The notes under the pieces are model-generated. The model saw nothing but the letters and a program-made list of their open reading frames with translations, searched no databases and was not told the DNA's origin. Below are positions 16,747 to 26,323 of a stretch of 64,000 nucleotides of DNA, in pieces (the first letter of the stretch is position 1; the number at the start of each line of letters is the position of its first letter). The position numbers were made by a program, and so were the translations under genes. The DNA comes from Streptomyces dysideae (GTDB taxonomy: Bacteria; Actinomycetota; Actinomycetes; Streptomycetales; Streptomycetaceae). The stretch is taken from assembly GCF_001514305.1 (NCBI RefSeq), contig NZ_KQ949082.1, positions 187,365 to 251,364 of the forward strand, given 5' to 3'.

Positions 16747-18681
16747 TCAGCGTTTCGAGGCGCCACCGGAGACGTGCGGCGTCTGCGACTGGTGCACGTG
16801 GATACGCCCCTTGCCGGCTGCCTTGGCCGCGTACATGGCGAGATCTGCCTGATGCAGGAGCTCCTCCGGTGAGATTCCCGGGACGGCCACCGCCATGCCG
16901 ATGGAGGCCGAGACCACGGCGTCCGTGCTGCCGATCCGGTACGGCTTCGTCAGAGCGGACAGGATCCTCGCGGCGACTTCCCCGGCACTCGAGGGGTGCG
17001 TCCCCGGCTTCCATTCCAGCAGGGCCGCGAACTCGTCGCCGCCGAGGCGGGCGACAGTGTCCCCCGCCCGCACGGACGACTGGAGCCGACGCGCCGCGTG
17101 GGCCAGGAGTGCGTCGCCTGTCGCATGTCCGGCGGAGTCGTTGACGGCCTTGAAACCGTCCAGGTCCACGAAGAGCAGCACAGGTGGGGCCACGTCAGTG
17201 CTCCGCTTCTGCAGGGCATGGGCAACCCTGTCTGCGAACAGGGCACCGTTGGGGAGACCAGTCAGCGCGTCGTGGAAGGCATGGTGCTCCAGTTGCGCCT
17301 GGAGCGCCACCTGCGCGCTCACATCGCGACAGATGAAGATCATTCCCTCGGGATGGCGGCTGATGGTCGATTCGACATGGCGCCAACGTCCGTCGGCGGT
17401 TCGCAGCCGCCAGGACACGCGGTGGCCCGCTCTGCCGGTATCTGATTCAGCCTGCTGCAGCGTCTGGACGGCTTGCAGCAAGGTCGCCAGGTCGTCCGGA
17501 TGGCAGAACTCGGGCAGGCGAGCGCCCATCAGTTCTTCGGGCCGATAGCCGAAAACCGGGTGGACCGCCGGACTGACGTAGAGCACCACCCCGTCCCGAC
17601 TGATGATGGTGATCACGTCAAGTGTGCCGTCGACCAGTGTGCGGTAGTGGGCTTCACGGGCCGCGGCCTCCTGTGCGATCCGCAGGTGGTCGGCGTGGGT
17701 GACGCCCTGGCGGGCGGCGAGCGCGAGAAGCACGGAGCCGGCCAGGCCTGCCATCACGATGTCCATGGAGCCACCGGTGACGGCGTGGGCTGCGATGGCC
17801 AAAGCGCAGACGACCATGGGCACAAACGCTGCCACCACCCCGATGACGGGCATGGTCCGCTGGTCGAGTCCCACATCGTCGGTGCTCCCCGGCAGCCACG
17901 GCGCGACAGCGACGAGGGACAGTCCGGTGATCGAGCAGGCTGCCGGGAGGGGGACCCCGTACCAGATGCCCGGCCCTGACAAGAGGACGCGGAGCACGTC
18001 GCCCGCGAACAGGACGGCGAGAGCCAGGACGCTCGCTGTGGTGGCCGTGTGCTCAGCGCGCTTCGGACAGCAGCGCAGGGCGACGAGGAGCCCCAGGAGC
18101 AGAACGTCCGTCACGACGCGTGCGAGACCGAGCAGCGAGGCCGACATGTCACCGGCTTGGTCGGCACGATGCTGGAGGAGGATCCACCCCAGGGTGAGCA
18201 GGGAGCCCGCGATCAGCCAGCCGTCCAGCAGCCGTCGTAGCCGGGTCAGGGTCGTTCCGTTGTCCGCAGCCGCCATCACCAGCGCGACGACGGCGATCCC
18301 CAGACATGCGGCGATCCCGGCACCCGCCAGCGGACGAACCACGGACTGGACGAACCCGGCGGAGCGCGCACCGGAGCCGATCTGACTGACGAGGAGGTGG
18401 TGGAGGCCACCCGCCGCAGCCGAAGCGGCGAGCAGCGTGAAACGAAGACGCACCTTCCCCGGGGCCGTCCGGGCCCGGGCAAGGAGGGACAGGGTGGTCC
18501 CGCAGTGCGCAGCCGGCACCCCTACGCCCTCCGGCACGAGTACGGCTGCCGTCACACCCGCTCCGGCGGCGACGACCAGAGCGGGGCCCCTGCACAGGGT
18601 CTTGCCCATCCATGCGAGAGGTAGGTGGCTGTCGTGAGTGGTGCGAAGAGAACGGGCTCGGCCGGCCCACCCGTGGATCAT
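16747..18681 (-). CDS. Membrane-bound PAS-GGDEF diguanylate cyclase
   Basis: A 644-residue protein predicted to make c-di-GMP from two GTP. The first ~330 residues hold about nine transmembrane segments (for example AGIAACLGIAVVALVMAA, VTDVLLLGLLVALRC). A PAS domain follows (EAHYRTLVDGTLDVITIISR to HPDDLATLL), then a GGDEF domain starting DALTGLPNGALFADRV, with an intact active site GGDEF and, five residues before it, RAGD, which fits the RxxD inhibitory site. No EAL domain is present. The start at 18681 follows a G-rich SD-like run; ATG 18609 is an alternative. It sits between the aerial-surface genes and the exopolysaccharide locus. Confidence 0.9.
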   Translation of the reverse strand: MIHGWAGRARSLRTTHDSHLPLAWMGKTLCRGPALVVAAGAGVTAAVLVPEGVGVPAAHCGTTLSLLARARTAPGKVRLRFTLLAASAAAGGLHHLLVSQIGSGARSAGFVQSVVRPLAGAGIAACLGIAVVALVMAAADNGTTLTRLRRLLDGWLIAGSLLTLGWILLQHRADQAGDMSASLLGLARVVTDVLLLGLLVALRCCPKRAEHTATTASVLALAVLFAGDVLRVLLSGPGIWYGVPLPAACSITGLSLVAVAPWLPGSTDDVGLDQRTMPVIGVVAAFVPMVVCALAIAAHAVTGGSMDIVMAGLAGSVLLALAARQGVTHADHLRIAQEAAAREAHYRTLVDGTLDVITIISRDGVVLYVSPAVHPVFGYRPEELMGARLPEFCHPDDLATLLQAVQTLQQAESDTGRAGHRVSWRLRTADGRWRHVESTISRHPEGMIFICRDVSAQVALQAQLEHHAFHDALTGLPNGALFADRVAHALQKRSTDVAPPVLLFVDLDGFKAVNDSAGHATGDALLAHAARRLQSSVRAGDTVARLGGDEFAALLEWKPGTHPSSAGEVAARILSALTKPYRIGSTDAVVSASIGMAVAVPGISPEELLHQADLAMYAAKAAGKGRIHVHQSQTPHVSGGASKR

Positions 18682-19038
18682 GCGAACCCCCGACGAATGA
18701 TCGAACTCATAAGGGCAGCCGCAAGGACGTACGGGACTGCGCGAGCGGAAACAAGAGGTCAGGAGGATCTTCTCGCAAGCTGCATGACTGACTGTAGTGA
18801 TCTTCACCTGAAATAATGACAGCTCATCCGATTGGGGATGCAGGCGTCTATGAACTGGTAAAGAGGATGTATTGCCTACCGGCAACCTGTGTGTCGTACT
18901 GACGCCATGACGAATCGTTTCCGGTGCCCCCACCTGGGTGCGGACCGGTCGGCGTAGGAAAGCAACGCCCCGGATCACTGGAACCCGGGGCGTTGCCGAC
19001 TGGAGGGCTTGTCGGCATCTCGCTGCCGAGGCCCACCT
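18682..19038. other. Intergenic region: diguanylate cyclase promoter side and a terminator
   Basis: About 357 nt without a gene. The part nearest the cyclase (18682-18900) has lower GC than its surroundings and probably holds the promoter. A perfect 12-bp hairpin (GCAACGCCCCGG, 18962-18973, with 18985-18996) lies past the stop of the - strand nucleotide-sugar dehydrogenase and is its likely terminator; on that strand it is followed by TTTCC. Confidence 0.65.
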
Positions 19039-20319
19039 TCACAGGACCTCGACGCGCTCCCCCCGGCAGCGGTTGCGGGTGTCGAGGACGTAGGCCGCGG
19101 TCTGCTCGACGAGGGAGTAGTCGAAAGCGTCGTGGTCGGTGGCCACGACGACCACGTCCGCCGCCCGGATCTCCGCCTCGGTGAGCTCCACGCAGGTGAT
19201 GTCGGGGGGCAGCAGATGGGAGTCCGTGTGTGGTTCCACCGCGAGGACGTGGGCGCCGAGCTTGCGCAGCGACTGGGCGAGCATGATGGCCGGCGACTCC
19301 CGGATGTCTCCGGTGTTCTTCTTGTAGGCCAGGCCGAGTTGCAGGACCCGGGACCCCTTGACCGACTTGGCGCGTTCGTTCAGTCCCCGGGTGATCCGCG
19401 AGGTGACGTAGGCGGGCATCTGGTCGTTCATCTCATTGGCCAGCGAGATGAACCGGACGTCCTGCCGCAGCAGCCGCTTGACCTGCCAGGACAGATACGA
19501 AGGATCGACCGGAAGGCAGTGCCCGCCCACGCCTGGGCCGGGCGTGAAGGGCATGAAGCCGAACGGTTTGGTGGCGGCGGCCTCGACGGCCTCCCAGACG
19601 TCGGCCCCCAACTCCCGTGAGATCATCGCCATCTCGTTGACCATGGCGATGTTGACGTGCCGGAAGGTGTTCTCCAGCAGCTTTGTCAGTTCGGCAGTGC
19701 GGCATGAACTGACCGGCACCGTGCGTTCCACGATGCGCGCGTAGAAACGCTCGATGCTGCGCAGCGACGCGGCGTCGATGCCGGAGGTCACCTTCGGTGT
19801 GTTCTCGAGATGCCAGTCGGGATTGCCGGGGTCGATGCGCTCGGGGCTGTAACCGAGGTGGAAGTCCACGCCCGCCTTCTTCGCACTGCCCTCCTCCAGC
19901 AGCGGCCGCAGCAGGTATTCGGTGGTCCCCGGGTACGTGGTGGACTCCAGGACGACGGTGGCGCCGTCCGTGATGTGCGGGGCGATGCTTCGGCCCGCGC
20001 TTTCCACGAAACTCAGATCAGGCACGCCGTCGCGCAGCGGGGTGGGCACGGTGATCACGCAGACGTTGAAGTCGGCGATCCGGTCGTAGTCGGTGGTGGC
20101 CTGGTAACGGCCGCTGTCCAGCGCGGCCACCAGGCGTGCGCCGTCGACGCCTTCGATATAGGAATCGCCTGAGATCAAGCGCTTCACGCGCAGTTCATCG
20201 GTGTCCACGCCGACCACGCAGAAACCGGCCTCCACAGCTCGCACAGCGAGGGGGAGTCCCACATATCCCTGACCGACGACAATCAGTTTCTCTTGCTCGT
20301 ACGGGTCGTGCGCCATCAT
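19039..20319 (-). CDS. UDP-N-acetylhexosamine 6-dehydrogenase-type nucleotide-sugar dehydrogenase
   Basis: A 426-residue NAD-dependent enzyme of the UDP-glucose/GDP-mannose dehydrogenase superfamily, oxidising a UDP-sugar C6 alcohol to the uronate. It has an N-terminal Rossmann motif (IVVGQGYVGLPLAVRAVEAG), the ESTTYPGTTE block, the helical middle with KLLENTFRHVNIAMVNE, and the catalytic Cys in GVGGHCLPVDP. A C-terminal substrate domain begins at VLQLGLAYKKNTGDIRESPA. The FTPGPGVGGHCLPVDPSYL form is typical of WecC/WbpA (N-acetylhexosamine) rather than UDP-glucose dehydrogenases. ATG 20319 follows GGGAGG. It is divergent from the epimerase at 20572, so the region between carries both promoters. 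Confidence 0.88.
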   Translation of the reverse strand: MMAHDPYEQEKLIVVGQGYVGLPLAVRAVEAGFCVVGVDTDELRVKRLISGDSYIEGVDGARLVAALDSGRYQATTDYDRIADFNVCVITVPTPLRDGVPDLSFVESAGRSIAPHITDGATVVLESTTYPGTTEYLLRPLLEEGSAKKAGVDFHLGYSPERIDPGNPDWHLENTPKVTSGIDAASLRSIERFYARIVERTVPVSSCRTAELTKLLENTFRHVNIAMVNEMAMISRELGADVWEAVEAAATKPFGFMPFTPGPGVGGHCLPVDPSYLSWQVKRLLRQDVRFISLANEMNDQMPAYVTSRITRGLNERAKSVKGSRVLQLGLAYKKNTGDIRESPAIMLAQSLRKLGAHVLAVEPHTDSHLLPPDITCVELTEAEIRAADVVVVATDHDAFDYSLVEQTAAYVLDTRNRCRGERVEVL

Positions 20320-20571
20320 CACCGTGGCCTCCCGGGCAGTAGTCTTCTCCAGGACAATTGAGGCACATGCGATGCGCAGTCTTCCTATTGTCGCGGCATG
20401 TCTCCCCCGCGTCACTCCAATCGAGTATCAAATGGGAGGTCGAGACAACTGGAGGGCGTGCCGATGTTTCAATTGCCGTGATTTCTCCCATAGGTGAGTG
20501 TTGGGCTCGGCGCGACGATCGAGCTCCGTGGGAGCTGTCCGACATCCACCCACCGAACCGGAGTAGCCCGC

Positions 20572-21678
20572 ATGGATCGTTGTTCGAAATACCTGGTCAC
20601 CGGTGGAGCCGGCTTCATCGGCTCACACCTCGTGGACGCTCTGTTGGCCGAAGGAAAGGAAGTGGTGGCCCTCGACAACCTCGCCACCGGGCGAATGTCC
20701 AACCTTGCCCGGGCGCAGGAGAATTCGCGCTTCCGTTTCGTCCACGGCTCCGTTCTGGACGAACTCCTCGTCGATGAGTTGGCGCGTGAGTGTGGCGCCG
20801 TAGTCCATCTGGCCGCCGCCGTCGGGGTCAAACTCATCGTCGAGCAACCTCTGAAATCTTTCATCACGAACATCAGAGGCACGGAGACGGTACTGGAGTC
20901 GGCTCAGCGCTACTCGCTCAGAGTTCTGGTGGCCAGCACCTCGGAGATCTACGGCAAGAACTCTTCGGGACCGCTCAGCGAAACCTCCGACCGAATCCTG
21001 GGCAGCCCTTCAGTGGTCCGTTGGTCGTACAGCACGGCGAAGGCGGTCGACGAGATCCTCACGGGGCTCTATCACCGCGAACGGGGTTTGAAGGCGACGA
21101 TCGTCCGGTTCTTCAACACGGTCGGCCCTCGGCAGAGCCCGTCCTACGGGATGGTCATTCCGCGCTTTGCCCGGCAGGCGGTGCGCGGAGAGCCTCTCAC
21201 GGTCCATGCGACCGGTCGGCAGAGGCGCTGTTTTCTCCATGTTGCGGACGCGGTCAGCGCACTGCTGCTCCTGTTGGAGCACCCTGAGGCGGACGGTGCG
21301 ACCTTCAATGTCGGTTCCTCCGAAGAGATCAGCGTCCGCGAACTCGCCGAGCGTGTCATCGCCCAGTCGGGGAGTGCCTCCCCGGTGGAATACATCCCGT
21401 ACGCCGAGGCATACGGAGCGGGCTTCGAAGACATGCAACGCAGAGTCCCGGACACCACCAGACTTCGCGAACTGACGGGGTGGCAGCCTCGCCACGACCT
21501 CACGGACGTACTCACCGACGCCATCGCGGACGCACGTGGCGAGATGAGCCGGACGACGTCGACCAGTGTGCCGGCTGGCCGGGACGAACGTCTTCCCTCG
21601 GCCACCGTGCCGGCCGCGGCGACGGCGGGCAGCGCGAGCGTCGTCGGAACCGCACTGGCGGGCCCATGTCAGGGCTGA
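20572..21678 (+). CDS. NAD-dependent nucleotide-sugar epimerase/dehydratase (extended SDR)
   Basis: A 368-residue extended SDR acting on a nucleotide sugar. The NAD motif is YLVTGGAGFIGSHLVDAL, the catalytic Ser/Thr is near VASTSEIYG, and the Tyr-x3-Lys pair is in WSYSTAKAVDE. The substrate domain includes RFFNTVGPRQSP and the RCFLHVADAV block. It resembles GalE-like or UDP-glucuronate-modifying enzymes; the exact substrate cannot be told. GGAG at 20560 is 8 nt before ATG 20572. The last 40 residues are a low-complexity Ala/Thr/Ser tail. The 3' end overlaps the next start by 13 nt, so the two are coupled. Confidence 0.85.
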   Translation: MDRCSKYLVTGGAGFIGSHLVDALLAEGKEVVALDNLATGRMSNLARAQENSRFRFVHGSVLDELLVDELARECGAVVHLAAAVGVKLIVEQPLKSFITNIRGTETVLESAQRYSLRVLVASTSEIYGKNSSGPLSETSDRILGSPSVVRWSYSTAKAVDEILTGLYHRERGLKATIVRFFNTVGPRQSPSYGMVIPRFARQAVRGEPLTVHATGRQRRCFLHVADAVSALLLLLEHPEADGATFNVGSSEEISVRELAERVIAQSGSASPVEYIPYAEAYGAGFEDMQRRVPDTTRLRELTGWQPRHDLTDVLTDAIADARGEMSRTTSTSVPAGRDERLPSATVPAAATAGSASVVGTALAGPCQG

Positions 21679-22832
21679 GCCCCTTCGCGACGACAATGGC
21701 GGTCGGTTGTGTGGCCCTGTCGCTCGGGGTGCTGCTGACGGAGCCGCTGCGGCGTTTCGCCCTGCGTCGCGGCATCACCGATCGCCCCGACGGCCGCAAG
21801 GGCCATGCCCGGCCGACTCCGTACCTCGGCGGGATCGCGGTCGCGGTCGTGACGATCGGCGCCGGAGCCGGCGCGGCGTTCGCCGGCGGCTTCGGGAACC
21901 CAGGCCTCGCGGTACTGCTCGGGGGTGCCGCGATCATGGCGGTCCTGGGGCTCGTCGACGACCTGCGCCCGCTGGGGCCCGCGCCGCGGTTGGGCGTGGA
22001 GGCGGCGGCGGCTTCGGTCGTCGTCCTCGTCGGCGGACATCCAACGGTCTTCGGCGGCGTGTTCGACGCCGTCCTCGCCGTCCTGTGGATCGTCTTCACG
22101 ACCAACGCCTTCAACCTGCTGGACAACATGGACGGAGCGGCTTCGTCGGTATGTGCCGCCATCGGCGGATTCCTGTGCTGGCATGCCTGGTCGAGCGGAC
22201 AGGGCGGGCTGGGAGTGGTCCTCGCGGCTCTTTCCGGCGCCAGTCTGGGGTTCCTCTTCCACAACTGGCACCCGGCACGGATCTTCCTCGGTGACTCCGG
22301 GTCCCTCTTCATCGGCTTCACCCTGGCGTCCGCGTCGGTCGTGCTCCACCAGGACGCGGCCGGCCTCTCCGTACCCGCCGGGCTGCTGGTCACGACGTTG
22401 GTGGTGACCCTGGACACTGCGCTCGTCATGCTGTCCCGCTACCGGGAGGCGCGGCCACTGCTGCAGGGGGGACTGGACCATGCGGCTCACCGGCTGCGCC
22501 GGATGGGGCTGACGGTCCGCCAGACTGTCATGGTGCTCGGTACTTTTGCGGCCCTGGGGGGTCTGTCCGGCGCGCTGTTGGCATGGGGCGTCCTGCCGTC
22601 GGGCGGTCTGCTCCTGGCCGCCGTCGTGGTCGGTGTCACCACGGTGGCGCTGTTGCTCAGAGTTCCGTCCGTTCCCGGTCCGGCTCCGTCGGCGGCGCCT
22701 GTGGGTGAGGACGGGCACCCGGCCGTCCGGCTCTCCGTGGGGCGGCAGATGGTCGGTCAGACGGCTGGAGTGGCTGAGGGCCTGCGGAGCAAGGAACCCG
22801 GCCCTCTCCATGAGTCCGGCGCGGCCGGCTGA
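21666..22832 (+). CDS. Undecaprenyl-phosphate sugar-1-phosphate transferase (WecA/MraY family)
   Basis: A 388-residue polytopic membrane enzyme (about ten helices) predicted to start the polysaccharide by transferring a sugar-1-phosphate from a UDP-sugar to undecaprenyl phosphate. Family motifs are present: the early cytoplasmic loop DRPDGRKGHARPTPYLGG, the metal-binding LVDDLRPLG, NAFNLLDNMDG, the FLGDSGSLFIGF loop, and a late HAAHRLRRMGL. A hydrophilic tail of about 50 residues follows the last helix. It overlaps the preceding epimerase by 13 nt. In Streptomyces the same family also serves wall teichoic-type polymers, but the gene context here is exopolysaccharide. Confidence 0.9.
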   Translation: MSGLSPFATTMAVGCVALSLGVLLTEPLRRFALRRGITDRPDGRKGHARPTPYLGGIAVAVVTIGAGAGAAFAGGFGNPGLAVLLGGAAIMAVLGLVDDLRPLGPAPRLGVEAAAASVVVLVGGHPTVFGGVFDAVLAVLWIVFTTNAFNLLDNMDGAASSVCAAIGGFLCWHAWSSGQGGLGVVLAALSGASLGFLFHNWHPARIFLGDSGSLFIGFTLASASVVLHQDAAGLSVPAGLLVTTLVVTLDTALVMLSRYREARPLLQGGLDHAAHRLRRMGLTVRQTVMVLGTFAALGGLSGALLAWGVLPSGGLLLAAVVVGVTTVALLLRVPSVPGPAPSAAPVGEDGHPAVRLSVGRQMVGQTAGVAEGLRSKEPGPLHESGAAG

Positions 22833-23054
22833 TCGGACCGACACCCGCGTGCCGGTTGCCGCCCACGCTCGGCTCCAGGAACGTACCCCACGCTTCCGCT
22901 GGTCCTATCCAGTGAGCATCGGCGGGGCGGATGGCTGGGGAGCCGGTAGGAGGCGATGCTTCGTTGACATCCGGTTCATGCGCCGCTTCTGGCGGTCTAC
23001 CAGGGGTGATCCGGTCGTTCTTGTGTTCGAGCCGATTGCGGATGGAGCGATACT

Positions 23055-24182
23055 GTGATGCGCATCGTCCGGGTGAGCTACCGGGTTCCTCCCATGCCAG
23101 GTGGAATGGAGCGTCACGTCGAATGCCTGACGCGTGAGCAGGTCGCTCACGGGCACCGGGTGACCATGGCGTTCCGCCACGGCTCGGTGGTCCCGCAGGG
23201 GGTCGTGCGACTGCCACTGCGCGGCGAGGCACTGTCGCGGACGCTGGCGCGGGTGTCGGACCGGATGGCGTTCGCGGCGGAGGCCGGTGCCGCCATCCGG
23301 CGCCTCTGCGGCGATCCGCATGCGCACGGAGTCGATCTGGTGCATCTGCACGGTGATCATGTCGAGGCTCTGGTGCTCGGCCCCGTGTGCCGACACCTCC
23401 GTGTCCCGCTGTTCCTGACCGTCCACGCTTCCTTGACCCATCGTCATCCCTACCTGCAACGGCGGGCCTTCAGGGATGTGAGGGCGTTCGTCGCTCTCGG
23501 ATCGGCCACAGCGGCGGACCTCGTCGCACGCGGTGTGGACGAACGGCGTGTCCTCACCATGTCGAGCGGCCTGGAGCTGTCCGCGATGCCGCCTCCGGCC
23601 GAGACGGCGCCCCGCGAGCGCGGCCTGATCGTGAGTGTCGGCGCGCTGAATCCGATGAAGAACCACGCTCTGCTCATCGAGGCGTTCGATGAACTGGCCC
23701 GTATTCGGCCGTGGTTGCGCCTGGTCATCGCCGGGGACGGGCCCGAGCGGGACCGGCTGGCCCGGATGGCTGCGGTCCGGCCGGGAGTGGAGCTGGCCGG
23801 TCCTCTTTCCCGGGCGGAGGTCTACGCGCTCGTGCGGAGGGCAGAGGCCTTCGTACTCGCCTCGCGGCGGCTTCCGGACAAGGGGGAAGGCGTGCCAACC
23901 GCAGCGCTGGAGGCACTCGCCCTGGGTGCCCCCGTCGTGGTGTCGTCGGACGCCTCGCTCGATCCGGTGGTCACTGATCGTGAAGCGTGGAGGGCGTTCG
24001 AGTCCGGGTCGAAGACCGATCTCGTGTGTGTACTGGGCGCCTTGCTGGACGACGAACCGGCCCGTCGGAAGATGAGCGCCCTCGGGACGAGCGCCGCTTC
24101 GGCGCTGAACTGGCCACGGGTCGCGGAGCGTGTCGATGACTGGTACCGCGTGCAACTGCGGCAGCGGTACTCCGCCACCTGA
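23055..24182 (+). CDS. Glycosyltransferase family 4
   Basis: A 375-residue GT-B glycosyltransferase that probably adds a hexose or hexosamine to the lipid-linked repeat unit at the cytoplasmic membrane face. The N-terminal domain has PPMPGGMERHVECL (acceptor-loop Gly-Gly) and VDLVHLHGDH. The C-terminal nucleotide-binding domain has SVGALNPMKNHALLIEAF, LRLVIAGDGPERD and the donor-binding E-x7-E region (PDKGEGVPTAALEALALG). GTG 23055 or ATG 23058 are both served by GGAG at 23044. A 222-nt gap separates it from the transferase upstream, with no gene in it. Confidence 0.88.
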   Translation: MMRIVRVSYRVPPMPGGMERHVECLTREQVAHGHRVTMAFRHGSVVPQGVVRLPLRGEALSRTLARVSDRMAFAAEAGAAIRRLCGDPHAHGVDLVHLHGDHVEALVLGPVCRHLRVPLFLTVHASLTHRHPYLQRRAFRDVRAFVALGSATAADLVARGVDERRVLTMSSGLELSAMPPPAETAPRERGLIVSVGALNPMKNHALLIEAFDELARIRPWLRLVIAGDGPERDRLARMAAVRPGVELAGPLSRAEVYALVRRAEAFVLASRRLPDKGEGVPTAALEALALGAPVVVSSDASLDPVVTDREAWRAFESGSKTDLVCVLGALLDDEPARRKMSALGTSAASALNWPRVAERVDDWYRVQLRQRYSAT

Positions 24183-24206
24183 CCCACGCTGAACAGGAGC
24201 AAGGGA

Positions 24207-25088
24207 TTGCCGACGACGATTCATGGCATGGTGCGGATGGCCTGGGAGCACCCCGCCAACCGGGGGCGCCGGGCCAGGGCCCTGGCTTCCATGGCTGGGT
24301 GGCAGGCGTGGAAGCGACTGGTCCGGAGGCCACGCGACCTGTCGGTGTACGGCGGCATGTCATTCCGTGCCCACCGCGACAGTACGCAGCCGGGCCGCTT
24401 CCTCTATTTCGGCGGGCTTCCGGACTACGAGGAGATGACGTTCATGCAGCGTTATCTCCGTCCCGGAGACGGCTTCATCGACGGGGGCGCCAACGAAGGC
24501 ATGTTCAGTCTGCTCGCGGCCCAACTCGTGGGGCCCAGCGGGGCGGTGCACGCGTTCGAGGCCGTACCCACGTACGTGAGGCGACTGCGGCACAACGTGC
24601 GCGCGAACTCCCTGGGGTGGGTGACGGTCCATGACATGGCCGTCGGAGCCGAGCCGGGCAGCGTTCGATTCGTCATCAACGGATCCGGTTCCCGACTCCG
24701 GACCGAGGCAGACCCTCTGGGGGCCGGTGTGCAGGTCGGGCTCGGTCGGCTTGACGACGTCCTCCCTGAGCGCCCCTATGCCATGGGAAAACTCGATGTC
24801 GAGGGCGCAGAGCACCTCGCGCTCAGCGGCGCCACCCGGCTGATCGCCCGTGGCGAGCCAGCGGTGTGGATGCTCGAACTCGTCGACAAGTTCCTCGACC
24901 GCTTCGGCTCGTCGTCGCGTGAGGTCCGGCAGTGGCTTCAGGACCACGGATACGACGTGGTGCTCTACGACCCGGCTCGCAACGTGCTCGTGCCGGCCCC
25001 GGAAACGCCTACTTCGGGTCCCGACGTTCTCGCCGTGCACCGTCGATGCCGCCAGTTGGTCCAGGCGCGGCTCAACGGTCAGGCCTGA
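24207..25088 (+). CDS. FkbM-family SAM-dependent methyltransferase
   Basis: A 293-residue methyltransferase. The SAM site begins at GDGFIDGGANEGMFSLLAA, followed by VHAFEAVPTYVRRLRHNV and the FkbM block DDVLPERPYAMGKLDVEGAEH. A TTG at 24207 is the best start: AGGAG (24195-24199) lies 7 nt before it and no better codon is near. It follows the glycosyltransferase by 24 nt and so belongs to the same transcript. Its likely role is O-methylation of a sugar in the repeat unit, by analogy with other polysaccharide loci. Confidence 0.87.
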   Translation: MPTTIHGMVRMAWEHPANRGRRARALASMAGWQAWKRLVRRPRDLSVYGGMSFRAHRDSTQPGRFLYFGGLPDYEEMTFMQRYLRPGDGFIDGGANEGMFSLLAAQLVGPSGAVHAFEAVPTYVRRLRHNVRANSLGWVTVHDMAVGAEPGSVRFVINGSGSRLRTEADPLGAGVQVGLGRLDDVLPERPYAMGKLDVEGAEHLALSGATRLIARGEPAVWMLELVDKFLDRFGSSSREVRQWLQDHGYDVVLYDPARNVLVPAPETPTSGPDVLAVHRRCRQLVQARLNGQA

Positions 25089-25311
25089 CGGAGCACCTTG
25101 AGCCACTACGCCGGGCAGGCGACGGCCGAACAAGCGAACCTGAAACGCCGTCACCCCTCCTGACCAGCTGATCAGCCCGTGCGGTCAGCACCTTCCTCGC
25201 GTGTTGAAAACAGGCACATAGTGCATAAACGTTCAAAATGTGCTGATTGCTCACTGATGACGCCCGCGACCGAGTGGCGTGGCAGGGGCATGCGACGAAA
25301 GGAAGCGCTCC

Positions 25312-26304
25312 ATGGGTACAGCTCGACATGTGAAACACGCCGTCGTGACGGGAGCAGCGGGCTTCATCGGCTCGCACCTTGTGGAGTCCCTGCTGCGGCA
25401 GGGGGTCACCGTGCTCGGCGTCGACCGGCGTTCGCCCGGCGACAACGCCATCGCGGCCGAAAACCTCGGCGGTGTGTTGGGTCATCCAGGATTTCGGCTG
25501 GTGCAGGGTGACTTGGTCACGGATGAACTCAAGCCCTGGGTGGACGGTGCGGACACCGTCTTCCATCTCGCCGCCGTACCGGGGGTCCGACCGTCGTGGG
25601 GGGACACCTTCGGTGAGTATCTCGCATGCAACGTGCTGGCGACACAGCGGTTGCTGAACACCTGTGTCTCGCTCGGCGTCGAGCGGTTGGTCCTGGCGTC
25701 CTCCTCCAGCGTGTACGGCGACTGCACCGGGCCCCTGCGTGAGGACGGCGTGACTGCTCCCCAGTCGCCGTACGGGGTCACCAAACTCGCCGCCGAACGT
25801 CTCGCCCTCGCCTACGCACTGGCGCCGGACAGCCCCATCAGTGTGGTGGCGCTGCGCTACTTCACGGTGTACGGCCCACGGCAGCGGCCGGACATGGCCA
25901 TCGGGCGCATGCTCCGCGGGGTGCTGACCGGTACGCCGCTGCACCTGTACGGGGACGGCCACCAGCGCAGGGACTTCACCTTCGTCGCGGACGCCGTCGC
26001 GGCCACCGTTGCCGCTGCGACCGCGGAGGCGACCGCGGAAGCGGTCAACGTCGGTGGCGGCGACAGCGTCTCGGTGCTCGATGTCCTGCGCCGGGTCGGC
26101 GAAATCACCGGGGCGGAGGTCCCAGTGCTCGACGGCGCGTACCAGCCGGGAGATGTCCAGGTCACCGAAGCCGATCTGACGAAGGCCCGGACAGTGCTCG
26201 GCTACCGCCCCTCAGTCACGCTGACCGAAGGCATCGAGCACCACTGGAAATGGCTCAGCGCCCGTACCCCGACCGCCGACTCCCCAGTGACCGTGACCGA
26301 GTAG
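25312..26304 (+). CDS. NAD-dependent nucleotide-sugar epimerase (GalE-like SDR)
   Basis: A 330-residue extended SDR. The NAD motif is AVVTGAAGFIGSHLVESLL, the active-site Ser lies in LASSSSVYGD, and the Tyr-Lys pair is in SPYGVTKLAAERLA. The substrate domain has RYFTVYGPRQRPDMAI and RRDFTFVADAVAAT. This pattern is common in UDP-glucose/UDP-glucuronate 4-epimerases. ATG 25312 follows AAAGGA (25298-25303). The 223-nt upstream gap has a short A/T-rich stretch (25195-25260) and may hold a promoter, so this gene may start a second transcript. Confidence 0.86.
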   Translation: MGTARHVKHAVVTGAAGFIGSHLVESLLRQGVTVLGVDRRSPGDNAIAAENLGGVLGHPGFRLVQGDLVTDELKPWVDGADTVFHLAAVPGVRPSWGDTFGEYLACNVLATQRLLNTCVSLGVERLVLASSSSVYGDCTGPLREDGVTAPQSPYGVTKLAAERLALAYALAPDSPISVVALRYFTVYGPRQRPDMAIGRMLRGVLTGTPLHLYGDGHQRRDFTFVADAVAATVAAATAEATAEAVNVGGGDSVSVLDVLRRVGEITGAEVPVLDGAYQPGDVQVTEADLTKARTVLGYRPSVTLTEGIEHHWKWLSARTPTADSPVTVTE

Positions 26305-26323
26305 CGGCGAGAGAGTGGGAAGC

